Shown: positions 1 to 8,760, numbered from the stretch's first letter. The stretch is 64,000 nt of DNA from Phytoactinopolyspora limicola (GCF_011320225.1 NZ_JAAOEN010000008.1:1-64000), one strand, 5' to 3'. A program made the numbers and translations. The notes: generated from the sequence alone by a model not told the origin.

Positions 1-75
1 TATGACGAGAACGCGGTCTGGTTGAGCGACCTCAAGCCCGCCCTTGGTGCTACCCGGTTCCCCTTCGACACCTGA
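1..75 (+). CDS. C-terminal fragment of an unknown protein (truncated by window edge)
   Basis: The first reading frame is open from the window edge to a TGA at 73-75 and encodes 24 residues ending in LGATRFPFDT. Its start lies outside the window, so no function can be assigned. The perfect palindrome at 98-153 follows 22 bp after the stop and could serve as its terminator. The fragment is too short to test codon bias firmly, so this could be chance. Confidence 0.45.
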   Translation, partial: YDENAVWLSDLKPALGATRFPFDT

Positions 76-97
76 CCTCGGCTGCCTCCATCTCCCG

Positions 98-153
98 GGT
101 GATCGTTGCCTGGTTTTGGTCGCTATAGCGACCAAAACCAGGCAACGATCACC
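98..153. repeat. 56-bp perfect palindrome, intergenic repeat family A
   Basis: Every base from 98 to 153 pairs with its mirror around the centre at 125/126. The ends are GGTGATCG and CGATCACC, and the core is GGTCGCTATAGCGACC. The same end octamers and core, at the same spacing and total length, recur at 13213-13268 inside the pyrD-pyrF inverted repeat. It lies just downstream of the truncated leading gene, so an RNA hairpin could terminate transcription, although no U-tract follows. Its conserved design suggests a dispersed REP-like element. Confidence 0.85.
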
Positions 154-260
154 GAGGCGGAGGTAGGTGATGTCCAGGGACATCACGGTCACGGGCAGGT
201 CTTGTAACTCGTGAGCTGGCACTCCGGCTGGGGTCGTGCAGGGTGACCGATCGGAGTCGC

Positions 261-380
261 GGGCAGCCATAAGGAGGCTTGTTGTTGCCTGGGCAGCCAT
301 AAGGAGGCTTGTTGTTGCCTGGGCGGCAGTAAGGAGGCTTATTGTTGCCTGGGCGGCAGTAAGGAGGCTTATTGCCGCCC
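261..380. repeat. Tandem repeat, four 30-bp units
   Basis: Four head-to-tail 30-bp units run without spacers: 261-290, 291-320, 321-350 and 351-380. The first two are identical. The last two change CAGCCAT to CGGCAGT, and the final unit diverges at its end. Each contains TAAGGAGGCTT and, except the last, GTTGCCT. The array sits 19 bp past the stop of the minus-strand XRE gene. The unit is a multiple of three, so several frames stay open, but none has a credible start or a protein-like composition. Confidence 0.9.
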
Positions 381-399
381 AGCGCCGGCGGGCGACGTT

Positions 400-1293
400 T
401 CAGTCTTCCAGGGCCTCGAAGTCGTGGAGGATGTCGCCGAGGATCTCGACCGTGCGGTCCGGCGGCTCGGCCTGGACGCACAGCCGCTCCATGGTGGCGG
501 CGTAGTGGTCCACGTCTTCCTGCTTGTCGAGGTAGAGGGCGCTGGTCAACTGCTCGACGTAGACGACGTCGGGTAGATCTTGGTGCGGGAACCGCAGGAT
601 GCTGAATGGGCCACCGGCGGCGGCGTGGCCACCGAAGCGGAAGGGGATCATCTGGATCCGGATGTTGGGGAGCTTCGTGGCGTCGATGAGGTTCTGCAAC
701 TGCCCGCGCATCACCGAGGGCCCGCCGATCGGCCGGCGTAGGGCGGCCTCGTCGATGACACACCAGAGCTGTGGGGCGTCGTCGCGGTTGAGCAACTGCT
801 GACGGGTCATCCGTAGGTTGACGCGGCGCCGGATCTCTTCGGCCGGGACATGGCTGTGTCCGAGCAGGATCACCGCGCGGGCGTAGTCCGGAGTCTGGAG
901 GAGGCCGGGGATGAACTGGACCTCATAGGTCCGGATCAGGGAGGCGGCTGCCTCTAGGCCGAGGTAGGACTGGAACCAGCTGGGCAGGATGTCGCCGTCG
1001 CGGTGCCACCATCCGGGTGTGTTGGCCTCTCGGGCCAAGCCGAGGAGGGCAGCTCGCTCGTCGATGTCGTCGAGCCCGTACAGAGTGAGCAGATCTTCGA
1101 CGTCGCGCTCTTTGAAGCCGACTCGGCCGAGTTCCATCCGGCTGATCTTGGACTCCGAGGCGCGGATCTCCCACCCAGCGGTTTCTCGGCTGATGCCTTC
1201 GGCCTCACGCAGCCGGCGGAGGTGTGCGCCCAGCATCATGCGCAATACAGTTGGCCCGCCCGAGGGGCCACGTTCTGGCGACGCCGTGATCAC
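400..1293 (-). CDS. XRE-family transcriptional regulator with DUF5753-like sensor region
   Basis: This 297-residue protein has an N-terminal helix-turn-helix of about residues 20-75 (LGAHLRRLREAEGISRETAG, then SKISRMELGR). A long C-terminal region follows with the motifs IRTYEVQFIPGLLQT and ALYLDKQEDVDHY, typical of the DUF5753 part of actinobacterial XRE proteins. Such regulators usually sit beside a DUF397 gene, and one lies 155 bp upstream on the same strand. The GTG start at 1293 is preferred because GGGGG lies 6-7 nt upstream. Family members (WhiJ/AbaA-like) influence development and antibiotic production in Streptomyces. The target here is unknown, though autoregulation is likely. Confidence 0.9.
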   Translation of the reverse strand: MITASPERGPSGGPTVLRMMLGAHLRRLREAEGISRETAGWEIRASESKISRMELGRVGFKERDVEDLLTLYGLDDIDERAALLGLAREANTPGWWHRDGDILPSWFQSYLGLEAAASLIRTYEVQFIPGLLQTPDYARAVILLGHSHVPAEEIRRRVNLRMTRQQLLNRDDAPQLWCVIDEAALRRPIGGPSVMRGQLQNLIDATKLPNIRIQMIPFRFGGHAAAGGPFSILRFPHQDLPDVVYVEQLTSALYLDKQEDVDHYAATMERLCVQAEPPDRTVEILGDILHDFEALED

Positions 1294-1323
1294 GGTGTGC
1301 CCCCAATGTACTCATTTGCCCTA

Positions 1324-1343
1324 CAGTGGCCGTTTCGCCACTG
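1324..1343. promoter_or_regulatory. Candidate operator upstream of the XRE gene
   Basis: A 7-bp inverted repeat, CAGTGGC and GCCACTG, is separated by 6 bp. It lies 31-50 bp upstream of the XRE start codon, where a promoter or autoregulatory operator would be expected. No binding evidence exists. A short dyad of this size can arise by chance in GC-rich DNA. Confidence 0.3.
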
Positions 1344-1448
1344 ACCCGGTCGCATTCTACGGTTCCACGAGCAGCAATGGAAAGAGCGACGGGTTCCGGC
1401 CTGTCGTGCCGTCCCGCGCTACCGGTGGGAGGTGAGCGGTGATCGTCG

Positions 1449-1688
1449 CTATTGGTGCACCAGGTTGTCGAAGTCTCCGCCCTTGGCGCCTTGGATGAAA
1501 GCCACGACCTCATCGAACGTATAGATCAAAGCTGGCCCGTGTGGGTCGCGTGAGTTTCTGAGTGCGATGCCGCCGCCCGGCAGCTCGGCCATCTCCACGC
1601 AGTTGCCACTCGGATTGCTGAAGCGGCTTTTCTGCCATATGGCCGTGGTCAGTTCGGCTGCGGGCATGCCGTTGTACGGCTGGGTCAT
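1449..1688 (-). CDS. DUF397 domain protein
   Basis: This small 79-residue protein has the DUF397 signature: WQKSRFSNPSGNCVEMAELP, then ALRNSRDPHGPALIYTFDEV and a C-terminal WF-type helix replaced here by VVAFIQGAKGGDF. DUF397 proteins are the usual partners of XRE/DUF5753 regulators. Proposed roles are co-regulators or antagonists, but the biochemical function is not established. The ATG at 1688 is chosen because an AGGGAG-like ribosome site lies about 8 nt upstream. A GTG at 1697 is the alternative. The gene precedes the XRE gene on the same strand, so DUF397 would be transcribed first. Confidence 0.85.
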   Translation of the reverse strand: MTQPYNGMPAAELTTAIWQKSRFSNPSGNCVEMAELPGGGIALRNSRDPHGPALIYTFDEVVAFIQGAKGGDFDNLVHQ

Positions 1689-2495
1689 CGAACCCACTCC
1701 CTGTTGTGGCGGTCAAGACCGCGACGTCGGGCGAGCCGTCTCGCGGCTCCGTCGCGCGATCACTGAGTCGTCTTCGATGCAAATGCACGTGCAGAAGAGG
1801 TTGCATCTGCACGCCATAGCGAGCATGATAGCGCACATGAACCTGCAAGGGGCGGGAACGCTCCGATCGGCTCCTCGATGGCATGTCGAATCCCCTCCAT
1901 GCCAGCGAGTGAAGAGGCGGACGTGCCGTGGCGCGGCTGCCGGGATGCGAGTCCCGGCTGCGACGCGGTACGTACGCTTGATCGTTTCGGTCGGCTCTGC
2001 CAGTAACAACGGGGCATAACTATGGATATGGCTTCGTACGTCGCCATCGGCATGATCGTCGCGTTGTGGCTCGGCGCCGCCGCGTTCGCTCGGTCGCGCG
2101 CGACTCGTGACAGAAGGAGATTGAAGGACGCAGGTGCACGGCAGGGCACGGGCGTCGCAGCACTCACCGGATCCGACGAGATCCCCGAGGAGCTGCCGGC
2201 GTCCCGATGACACCGGCCCGGTACCGGCCAGGAGGCACTACTAAAGATCCCCGAGTTCGCCACCATCCCCCGGGTTGACGGGCTCGGCCGCGAGTTCCCG
2301 GCACGTCGTCGAGATCGATCAAGGAATCTCCGGCGAACCGGAGCCTCACGGCTCGGAGATCCATACTAGGGCTGGCCGCCGGCACCGGGCCGGCTGATGC
2401 TCTCCACCCCTACACTCATGGCAACCGCCGCCTCGTCCGCTATCAACCTGCGATCGACCGGGCGGGGCGGGACGTCATCGTCGCTTGGGGGTTCG
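1689..2495. other. Sparse interval between DUF397 and the solute-binding lipoprotein
   Basis: About 0.8 kb without a confident gene. It should hold the promoter of the minus-strand DUF397/XRE unit. A perfect 10-bp palindrome TGCACGTGCA at 1784-1793 sits about 100 bp upstream of the DUF397 start and could be an operator. The only protein-like frame is the small ORF at 2022-2210. The rest shows no repeat or RNA structure that I recognise. Confidence 0.5.
2022..2210 (+). CDS. Possible small single-pass membrane protein
   Basis: A 62-residue frame starts with an ATG and has one hydrophobic stretch (YVAIGMIVALWLGAAAFA, residues 6-23). A basic segment and a polar tail follow, which is the topology of a small single-pass membrane protein. 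There is no clear ribosome binding site before the ATG, and I do not recognise the family. It may be a chance frame in an otherwise empty interval. Confidence 0.3.
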   Translation: MDMASYVAIGMIVALWLGAAAFARSRATRDRRRLKDAGARQGTGVAALTGSDEIPEELPASR

Positions 2496-4082
2496 GTGGT
2501 CACGTGGCAGGCGGCCAGGCTGCTCGGGCTCGCGCTACTCCTCGGCTCCTGCGCCACCAGCGCCGGCGGTAGCGACGCCGACGCCGAGTTCTCGGTGGCG
2601 ATCTACGAACCCGACCACCTCACCCCGCACCGGATGGGCAGCGCTTACAACCCGATCGCGGCCCTGTACGCGCCGCTAGCCCGATTCGGTCCGGGCACCG
2701 AGCTGATCTATGTCCACGCCGACTCGATCACCAGCGACGACAACATCACCTGGACCATCCTCCTGCGTGACGGATGGACCTGGCACGACGGCACGCCGGT
2801 GGTCGCCCAGGACTACGCGAACGCCTGGAACGCCACCGCCTACGGCCCGAACGGCTGGCGGAACAATGGCCAGCTTGCCGTCATCGAGGGCTACGACGCT
2901 CTCAATCCGGCCAGCGGCGCACCGGCCACGACCACCATGACCGGTGTCCGCGTCGTCGACGACACCACCCTTGAGGTCCAGCTCACCCGCCCGGACAGTC
3001 AGTTCCCGTACCGGCTCACCCAGCCGGCTTTCTACCCGCTGCACCCCATGGCGTTCGACGACCCCGATGGATATGACGTGCGGCCGGTGGGCAACGGCCC
3101 GTTCCGAATGGACGGCGAGTGGAGCCCCAGCGAGGACATCTCGATGGTCCGCTTCGACGAATATCGCGGCGACGCGGCCCGCGCCGGCCGGCTCACCTTC
3201 CGGATCTATCCGGACGCCACCACCGCCTACACCGAGGCGATGGGTGATCAAGTCGACATCGTGCTGGTACCGCAGGAGAAACTGCGGCATGTGGAACGTG
3301 ACTTCGGTGACCGGGTCGTCTCGTTCCAGGCGGTCCGCGTCGAATGGCTCGGCTTCCCGCTGTGGGACGACCGATTCCAGGACGTGCGAGTACGGCACGC
3401 GATCTCCATGGCGATCGACCGAGACGAGATCAACACCGCGCTCTTCGGCGGCGCCTACGAGCCGGCCAGTTCGCTGCACGGACCCAACACCATCGGGGGC
3501 GGAACCGAAGGACTATGTGGACGGCACTGCGAGTTCCATCCACGCGCGGCCAACCAGCTCCTGGCCCAGGCCGGCGGCTGGGACGGCCCGCTGGAGTTGT
3601 GGTATCCGGGCGACGTCGGTTACGACGACACCTACGAGGCCATAGCCAACCAGATCAGGCAGACCCTCGACGACGTCGACGACGTCCGGCTCCGTGCCTT
3701 GCCCGGGTTCGCGCCCTTCATCGAGAGCCTGGAGGAGCACACCGCGGACGGACCGTTCAGGGGCGCCTGGGGTTCGCTGTACCCCAGCATGCAGAACCAG
3801 TTGAGTGCGGTGTGGGCCTCCACGGGCGACGCCCGGGCGGCGACCGGCGGGTACACGAACCCTGGGGTGGACCGGCTGATCGCGGCCGGTGACGCGGCCG
3901 CCACAACCGAGGAGGCGGCCGAGCTGTACCGGCAGGCCGAAAGCCATATCATGACCGACTTTCCGGCCGCGCCGCTGTTCTACGCGACGTACACCTTCGC
4001 ACACAGCGAGAACGTCACGAACGTCGTCATCGGGTTCGGCGAGATCGAACTCGCCGACGTCGAGGTGGTTGGAGCGCCGTAG
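2496..4082 (+). CDS. Extracellular solute-binding lipoprotein, peptide/oligopeptide ABC transporter family
   Basis: This resembles the family 5 (OppA/DppA-like) binding proteins that capture peptides or other solutes outside the membrane and deliver them to an ABC permease. From GTG 2496 the protein has a short signal peptide ending in a lipobox (LLLGSC), so Cys19 would be lipidated. The mature part has the typical motifs WTILLRDGWTWHDGTPV and VRHAISMAIDRDEI. A frame start at 2397 would put about 40 extra residues before the hydrophobic core and is unlikely. No permease or ATPase genes adjoin it, so its transporter is encoded elsewhere or it is an orphan receptor. Confidence 0.85.
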   Translation: MVTWQAARLLGLALLLGSCATSAGGSDADAEFSVAIYEPDHLTPHRMGSAYNPIAALYAPLARFGPGTELIYVHADSITSDDNITWTILLRDGWTWHDGTPVVAQDYANAWNATAYGPNGWRNNGQLAVIEGYDALNPASGAPATTTMTGVRVVDDTTLEVQLTRPDSQFPYRLTQPAFYPLHPMAFDDPDGYDVRPVGNGPFRMDGEWSPSEDISMVRFDEYRGDAARAGRLTFRIYPDATTAYTEAMGDQVDIVLVPQEKLRHVERDFGDRVVSFQAVRVEWLGFPLWDDRFQDVRVRHAISMAIDRDEINTALFGGAYEPASSLHGPNTIGGGTEGLCGRHCEFHPRAANQLLAQAGGWDGPLELWYPGDVGYDDTYEAIANQIRQTLDDVDDVRLRALPGFAPFIESLEEHTADGPFRGAWGSLYPSMQNQLSAVWASTGDARAATGGYTNPGVDRLIAAGDAAATTEEAAELYRQAESHIMTDFPAAPLFYATYTFAHSENVTNVVIGFGEIELADVEVVGAP

Positions 4083-4118
4083 CACGTGGGCGGTGCCGAT
4101 TCTCGGGTATGTGGCTGG

Positions 4119-4124
4119 TATTCT
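4119..4124 (+). promoter_or_regulatory. pyrR: Candidate -10 box of the pyr operon
   Basis: TATTCT lies 24 bp upstream of the PyrR-binding hairpin, so a transcript starting near 4130 would carry the complete hairpin in a short leader. The -35 match (TGCCGA at 4094-4099, 19 bp away) is poor. Only the position is persuasive. Confidence 0.3.
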
Positions 4125-4142
4125 CGCGGAGACCGACGTCCT

Positions 4143-4174
4143 TTAAATCCCGTCCCGTGAGGCGGGGAAGGGGG
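4143..4174 (+). promoter_or_regulatory. pyrR: PyrR-binding RNA hairpin in the pyr operon leader
   Basis: The leader reads CCCGTCCCGTGAGGCGGGG followed by AAGGGGG. This is a GC-rich stem capped by the GTGAGGC loop typical of PyrR recognition hairpins. The 3' strand contains the only good ribosome binding site of pyrR (AAGGGGG, 4168-4174, 11 nt before the ATG). In mycobacteria, PyrR bound to UMP is known to repress translation at such a site. The same mechanism is inferred here because there is no separate terminator or antiterminator. Confidence 0.85.
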
Positions 4175-4185
4175 TCTAGACATTT

Positions 4186-4761
4186 ATGTCTCGTGACCTG
4201 TCCGATTTCCGGACTGTCCTCAGCGAGGACGAGATCTCGCGGGCGTTGTCCCGCATGGCCCACGAGGTGGTCGAGCGCAACAAAGGCGCGGCCGACCTCG
4301 TCATTCTCGGCATTCCGTCCCGTGGTGTCCCGCTGGCTCAGCGGTTGGCCACCCGTATCGCGAGTGTCGAGAACGTCCCGATCCCGGTCGGTGCGCTCGA
4401 TGTCACCATGTACCGCGACGATCTCCGGCTGCGACCAGCCCGGGCGCTGGAACGTACCGACATCCCGGCCGGTGGGGTCGATGGCCGGACCGTGGTCCTC
4501 GTCGACGACGTCCTGTACTCCGGGCGCACCATCCGCGCGGCGTTGACGGCGCTGGACGACATCGGCCGGCCCCACGCGGTCCGGCTCGCCGTACTGGTCG
4601 ACCGCGGACACCGGGAGTTGCCCATCCGGGCCGATCATGTCGGGAAGAACCTCCCTACCTCGATGCGAGAGAACGTCAAGGTGCTTCTGGAGGAGGTGGA
4701 CGGACGTGACTCCGTCCTGCTCGGCGACGTCTCGGCTACTCGAGCGGAGGGGACCCCATGA
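4186..4761 (+). CDS. pyrR: Bifunctional pyr operon regulator / uracil phosphoribosyltransferase PyrR
   Basis: PyrR senses UMP and binds the leader RNA to turn down pyrimidine synthesis. It also has weak uracil phosphoribosyltransferase activity. The 191-residue protein has the phosphoribosyltransferase fold, with the PRPP-binding loop [18 protein letters not shown] at about residues 105-122 and the basic [15 protein letters not shown] region near residue 41. It is the first gene of the pyrimidine operon and overlaps pyrB by 4 bp (ATGA). Its own RNA target lies immediately upstream, which implies autoregulation. The family length is normal and no key residue is missing. Confidence 0.97.
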   Translation: MSRDLSDFRTVLSEDEISRALSRMAHEVVERNKGAADLVILGIPSRGVPLAQRLATRIASVENVPIPVGALDVTMYRDDLRLRPARALERTDIPAGGVDGRTVVLVDDVLYSGRTIRAALTALDDIGRPHAVRLAVLVDRGHRELPIRADHVGKNLPTSMRENVKVLLEEVDGRDSVLLGDVSATRAEGTP

Positions 4762-5714
4762 TCCGTCACCTGCTGTCCACAGCCGACCTCTCGCGGGCTG
4801 ACGCCCTGTTGATCCTCGATACCGCTGAGGAGATGGCACGTCTCACCGCGGGCCGGTCGGTGAAGAAACTGCCGACTCTCCGCGGCCGGACGGTGGTCAA
4901 CCTCTTCTTCGAGGACTCCACCCGGACCCGCACGTCGTTCGAGGTCGCGGCCAAACGGTTGTCGGCGGACGTGGTGAACTTCTCGGCCAAAGGATCGAGC
5001 GTGTCCAAAGGGGAGAGTTTGAAGGACACCGCGTTGACCCTGGCCGCCATGGGCGCCGACGGTGTGGTGGTGCGCCACGCCGCCAGCGGCGCCGCGTACC
5101 GGCTGGCGACATCGGGCTGGATCGACGCCCGGGTCCTCAACGCCGGTGACGGCACCCACGAACACCCCACCCAGGCTTTGCTGGATGCCTTCACCATCCG
5201 CCGCCACCTCGGACCACTCGACGGCCGGCGGATCGTCATCGTCGGCGACGTCATCCACAGCCGGGTGGCGCGCAGCAACGTCGCTCTGCTGTCCACCCTC
5301 GGCGCCGACGTCGTCCTCGTGGCGCCGCCGACCCTGCTGCCGCTGGGGGTGGAGCAGTGGCCGGTCGAGGTGGCCTACGACCTCGACGGGGTACTCGCCG
5401 ACGCCGACGCGGTGATGATGTTACGGGTGCAGCGGGAACGGATGAACGCGGCGTTCTTCCCGTCGGCCCGGGAGTACAGTCGCCGTTACGGCCTCGACGT
5501 CCGGCGATTCGCGCGGCTACCGGAGTCGGCCATCGTGCTGCATCCGGGGCCGATGAACCGGGGTATGGAGATCACCGCCGACGTCGCCGACAGTCCACGT
5601 TCGGTGATCGTCGAGCAGGTGTCCAACGGTGTATACGTCCGGATGGCGGCGCTGTACCTGATGCTGGCCGGGGCCGATGACGACGTCATGAGCGCGCAGG
5701 AGGGGGCCGCATGA
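4758..5714 (+). CDS. pyrB: Aspartate carbamoyltransferase catalytic subunit
   Basis: It catalyses carbamoyl phosphate + aspartate to N-carbamoylaspartate, the committed step of pyrimidine synthesis, in the cytoplasm. The 318-residue protein has the carbamoyl-phosphate motif [13 protein letters not shown] near residues 51-63, the HPTQALLD motif near residue 136 and the C-terminal HPGPMNRG motif. It overlaps pyrR upstream and pyrC downstream by 4 bp each, so translation is probably coupled. No pyrI regulatory subunit is nearby, as is usual in actinobacteria, where ATCase activity is controlled mainly through PyrR. Confidence 0.98.
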   Translation: MIRHLLSTADLSRADALLILDTAEEMARLTAGRSVKKLPTLRGRTVVNLFFEDSTRTRTSFEVAAKRLSADVVNFSAKGSSVSKGESLKDTALTLAAMGADGVVVRHAASGAAYRLATSGWIDARVLNAGDGTHEHPTQALLDAFTIRRHLGPLDGRRIVIVGDVIHSRVARSNVALLSTLGADVVLVAPPTLLPLGVEQWPVEVAYDLDGVLADADAVMMLRVQRERMNAAFFPSAREYSRRYGLDVRRFARLPESAIVLHPGPMNRGMEITADVADSPRSVIVEQVSNGVYVRMAALYLMLAGADDDVMSAQEGAA

Positions 5715-7018
5715 GCGAGCACCAGACCACATTGATCACCGGCGCGCGGATACTCGGTGGTGAACCAGCCGACCTGTTGTTACGCGACGGCGTGATCGCC
5801 GGCGTGGGCCAGGGCCTGGACGATACCGGCGCGACGATCCTCGACGCCGCCGGGCTGGTGGTCCTGCCCGGACTGGTCGACCTGCACACCCACCTGCGCG
5901 AGCCGGGCCGGGAGGACGCCGAGACGGTCCTGACCGGCACCCAGGCGGCCGCGATGGGCGGTTTCACGGCGGTCCACGCCATGGCCAATACCGAACCGGT
6001 GGCCGACACGGCTGGAGTGGTCGAGCAGGTGTGGCGGCTCGGCCGCGAGGCCGGGTACGCGGACGTCCGTCCGGTGGGCGCGGTCACGGTGGGGTTGGCC
6101 GGGCAGCGGCTGGCCGAACTCGGCGCGATGGCCGACTCCGCGGCCGGGGTGCGGGTGTTCTCCGACGACGGTCACTGTGTGTCCGACGCCGTGCTGATGC
6201 GGCGGGCGCTGGAATACGTCAAGGCGTTCGACGGCGTCGTCGCCCAGCATGCTCAAGAACCCCGGTTGACCGAGGGCGCACAGATGAACGAGAGCGTACT
6301 GTCCGGGCAGCTCGGGCTACGCGGCTGGCCGTGTGTCGCCGAGGAGGCGATCATCGCCCGCGACATCCTGCTGGCCGCACACGTCGGCTCGCGGCTGCAC
6401 ATCTGCCACCTGTCCACTCAGGGATCGGTGGAGATCGTGCGGCTGGCCAAGCAGCGTGGGCTCCCGGTGACGGCCGAGGTCACCCCGCACCATCTGCTGC
6501 TCACCGAAGACCTCGTCGCGTCCTACGACGCCCGCTACAAGGTGAATCCACCGTTGCGCAGCGCCGACGACGTCGCCGCGGTGCGAGCGGGGCTGGCCGA
6601 CGGCACCATCGACATCGTCGCCACCGACCACGCCCCACACCCGGTGGAAGACAAGGAGTGCGAGTGGGACGCCGCGGCGTTCGGCATGCTGGGTTTGGAG
6701 ACGGCTATCTCCGTGGTTCAGCACACCATGGTCGATACCGGCCTGCTGAACTGGGCCGGGGTGGCGGAGCGGATGTCGTCCGCGCCGGCCCGGATCGGCC
6801 GGTGTGATACCGGCGACGACGCTCAGGGCCGCCCGCTGGCGGTGGGGGAGCCGGCCAACGTGGTGCTGGTCGACCCGTCGGCGTCGCGCACCGTCGATTC
6901 CACCGCGTCCGCCTCGCTGTCGCGGAATAATCCGTACGAAGGTATGAAGCTGCCGGGTGGGGTGGTGGCCACGTTCCTGCGTGGCCGGCCCACCGTCAGT
7001 GACGGGGCACTGGTGTGA
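5711..7018 (+). CDS. pyrC: Dihydroorotase
   Basis: A metal-dependent amidohydrolase that interconverts carbamoylaspartate and dihydroorotate. The 435-residue length and the metal motif [10 protein letters not shown] near residues 57-66 match the bacterial type I dihydroorotases. Further active-site segments are [10 protein letters not shown] (about residue 227), [11 protein letters not shown] and [12 protein letters not shown] (about residue 303). It starts inside the pyrB stop (ATGA overlap) and ends where a possible GTG start of the next gene overlaps it. All expected ligand residues appear present. Confidence 0.97.
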   Translation: MSEHQTTLITGARILGGEPADLLLRDGVIAGVGQGLDDTGATILDAAGLVVLPGLVDLHTHLREPGREDAETVLTGTQAAAMGGFTAVHAMANTEPVADTAGVVEQVWRLGREAGYADVRPVGAVTVGLAGQRLAELGAMADSAAGVRVFSDDGHCVSDAVLMRRALEYVKAFDGVVAQHAQEPRLTEGAQMNESVLSGQLGLRGWPCVAEEAIIARDILLAAHVGSRLHICHLSTQGSVEIVRLAKQRGLPVTAEVTPHHLLLTEDLVASYDARYKVNPPLRSADDVAAVRAGLADGTIDIVATDHAPHPVEDKECEWDAAAFGMLGLETAISVVQHTMVDTGLLNWAGVAERMSSAPARIGRCDTGDDAQGRPLAVGEPANVVLVDPSASRTVDSTASASLSRNNPYEGMKLPGGVVATFLRGRPTVSDGALV

Positions 7019-7056
7019 CCAACCGGTCCACCGCCGCGGGGAGGCGTGAGGCAGAC

Positions 7057-7566
7057 ATGAGCACCGGAGTGGCCGTAGCCATCCTCGGGGTTGTGCTGGT
7101 CGGGTCGTATCTGCTGATGTGGCGCGGCTGGCGGTCGCGGGCCCGGCGGCACGCGTCGCTACCGGACCTGCCCGGACCGCTGGCGGTGGCCGAACCCGTG
7201 TTCGGCCCGGTCGACGGCAGCTACCTGGGCACCACGACGGCCGGTGATTGGCTCGACCGGGTGGTGGCCCGCGGCCTTGGCCGACGCGGCGACGTGGCCG
7301 TCACGGTCACCGAGGCGGGGGTCACCCTCCGGCGGAGCACCGAACCCGACCTGGTGATCCCGGCGCCGGCGTTGCGGGCGGTCCGGATCGACCGGGCCGC
7401 GGCTGGTCGAGCGGTGCGCCGCCCCGAATACCTGATCATTACCTGGGCGCACGGTGACCACGAGCTCGACACCGCGTTGCGCCCCCACCATCAAGGCGAC
7501 CTGACGAGGTTGCAGCCGGCTATCGCCGCGCTCGGTGCCCACCGAGCGCCGGAGCCGGACCTCTGA
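7057..7566 (+). CDS. Conserved membrane-anchored protein of the pyr operon (function unknown)
   Basis: From ATG 7057 this 169-residue protein has one N-terminal transmembrane helix (VAVAILGVVLVGSYLLMWRG). A soluble domain follows that is rich in beta-strand patterns, reminiscent of PH-like membrane proteins annotated in the same position between pyrC and carA in mycobacteria and streptomycetes. Its role in pyrimidine metabolism is unknown. An upstream GTG at 7015 overlaps the pyrC stop, but it would add a polar 14-residue leader. The GGGGAGG and GTGAGG stretches before 7057 favour the ATG. The gene is clearly co-transcribed, with only 25 bp to carA. Confidence 0.8.
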   Translation: MSTGVAVAILGVVLVGSYLLMWRGWRSRARRHASLPDLPGPLAVAEPVFGPVDGSYLGTTTAGDWLDRVVARGLGRRGDVAVTVTEAGVTLRRSTEPDLVIPAPALRAVRIDRAAAGRAVRRPEYLIITWAHGDHELDTALRPHHQGDLTRLQPAIAALGAHRAPEPDL

Positions 7567-7591
7567 GAGTGACAAGAAAGTAGGACGTTGA

Positions 7592-8760
7592 ATGACGACG
7601 CGTAACCCTGCGCTCCTCGTACTCGAGGACGGCCGGACATTTCGCGGCGAGTCGTACGGCGCACCCGGGGAGACCTTCGGTGAGGCGGTGTTCGCCACCG
7701 GCATGACTGGCTACCAGGAGACTCTGACCGACCCGTCGTACTACCAGCAGGTCGTGGTGCAAACGGCGCCCCACATCGGCAATACGGGGGTCAACGACGA
7801 CGATCCGGAGTCCAGCCGCGTCTGGGTGGCCGGCTATGTCGTGCGCGACCCCGCCCGGCGGGCTTCGTCCTGGCGTGCTCGGCGGGGCCTGGAGGAAGAG
7901 CTGGCCGCCCAGGGCATCGTCGGGATCAGCGGGGTCGACACCAGGGCCCTGACCCGTCATCTCCGGGAACGCGGAGCCATGCGGGTGGGTATCTCCAGCT
8001 CCGAAACCGATCCGGAGGCGCTGCGCGAACGGGTGCTGGCCAGTCCGCCGATGGTCGGCGCCGACCTCGCCGGCGCGGTGTCCACCACCGAGCCGTACGT
8101 GGTGCCGGCCGACGGCGAGCGGCGGTTCACCGTCGCCGCCCTCGACCTCGGCATCAAGACGATGACGCCGCGCCGGATGGCCGAACGCGGCATCGAGGTC
8201 CATGTGCTGCCAGCGTCGTCGTCCATCGACGACGTGCTGGCCGTGCGGCCGGACGGGTTGTTCTTCTCCAACGGGCCGGGCGACCCGCAGACCGCCGACG
8301 GCCCGGTTCAGCTGCTCCGCGAGGCGCTGGGGCGGGACATCCCGTACTTCGGCATCTGTTTCGGCAACCAGGTGTTCGGCCGGGCGCTGGGCTTCGGCAC
8401 GTACAAACTGGGCTACGGCCACCGCGGTATCAACCAGCCGGTGCAGGACCGCTCGACGGGCAAGGTGGAGGTCACCGCGCACAACCACGGTTTCGCGGTC
8501 GACGCACCGCTGGACCGGCCCACCGACACACCGTACGGACCGGCCGAGGTCAGCCACGTGTGCCTCAACGACGACGTGGTGGAGGGCTTGGCGTTGCGCG
8601 ACGGCACCGGTGCGCTGAAGGCGTTCTCCGTGCAGTACCACCCGGAGGCGGCGGCCGGTCCGCATGACGCGGCGTACCTGTTCGACCGCTTCGTGACGTT
8701 GATGGAGCAGAGCGCAGCCACTGTGACGAGCCAGACCAACACCACGGACGGGGACCACTG

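Noticed and set aside
261-380. Possible CRISPR array
   Set aside because: The units are directly adjacent with no spacers and no cas genes are present, so it is a tandem repeat.
149-763. Minus-strand frame encoding repeated NNKPPYGCPG peptides
   Set aside because: The peptide repeat is just a translation of the 30-bp array; the frame overlaps the real XRE gene in another frame.
1437-1462. Possible third family A repeat (GGTGATCGTCGCTAT)
   Set aside because: Only one end octamer and part of the core match, and no inverted partner is present. Chance or a decayed copy cannot be told apart.
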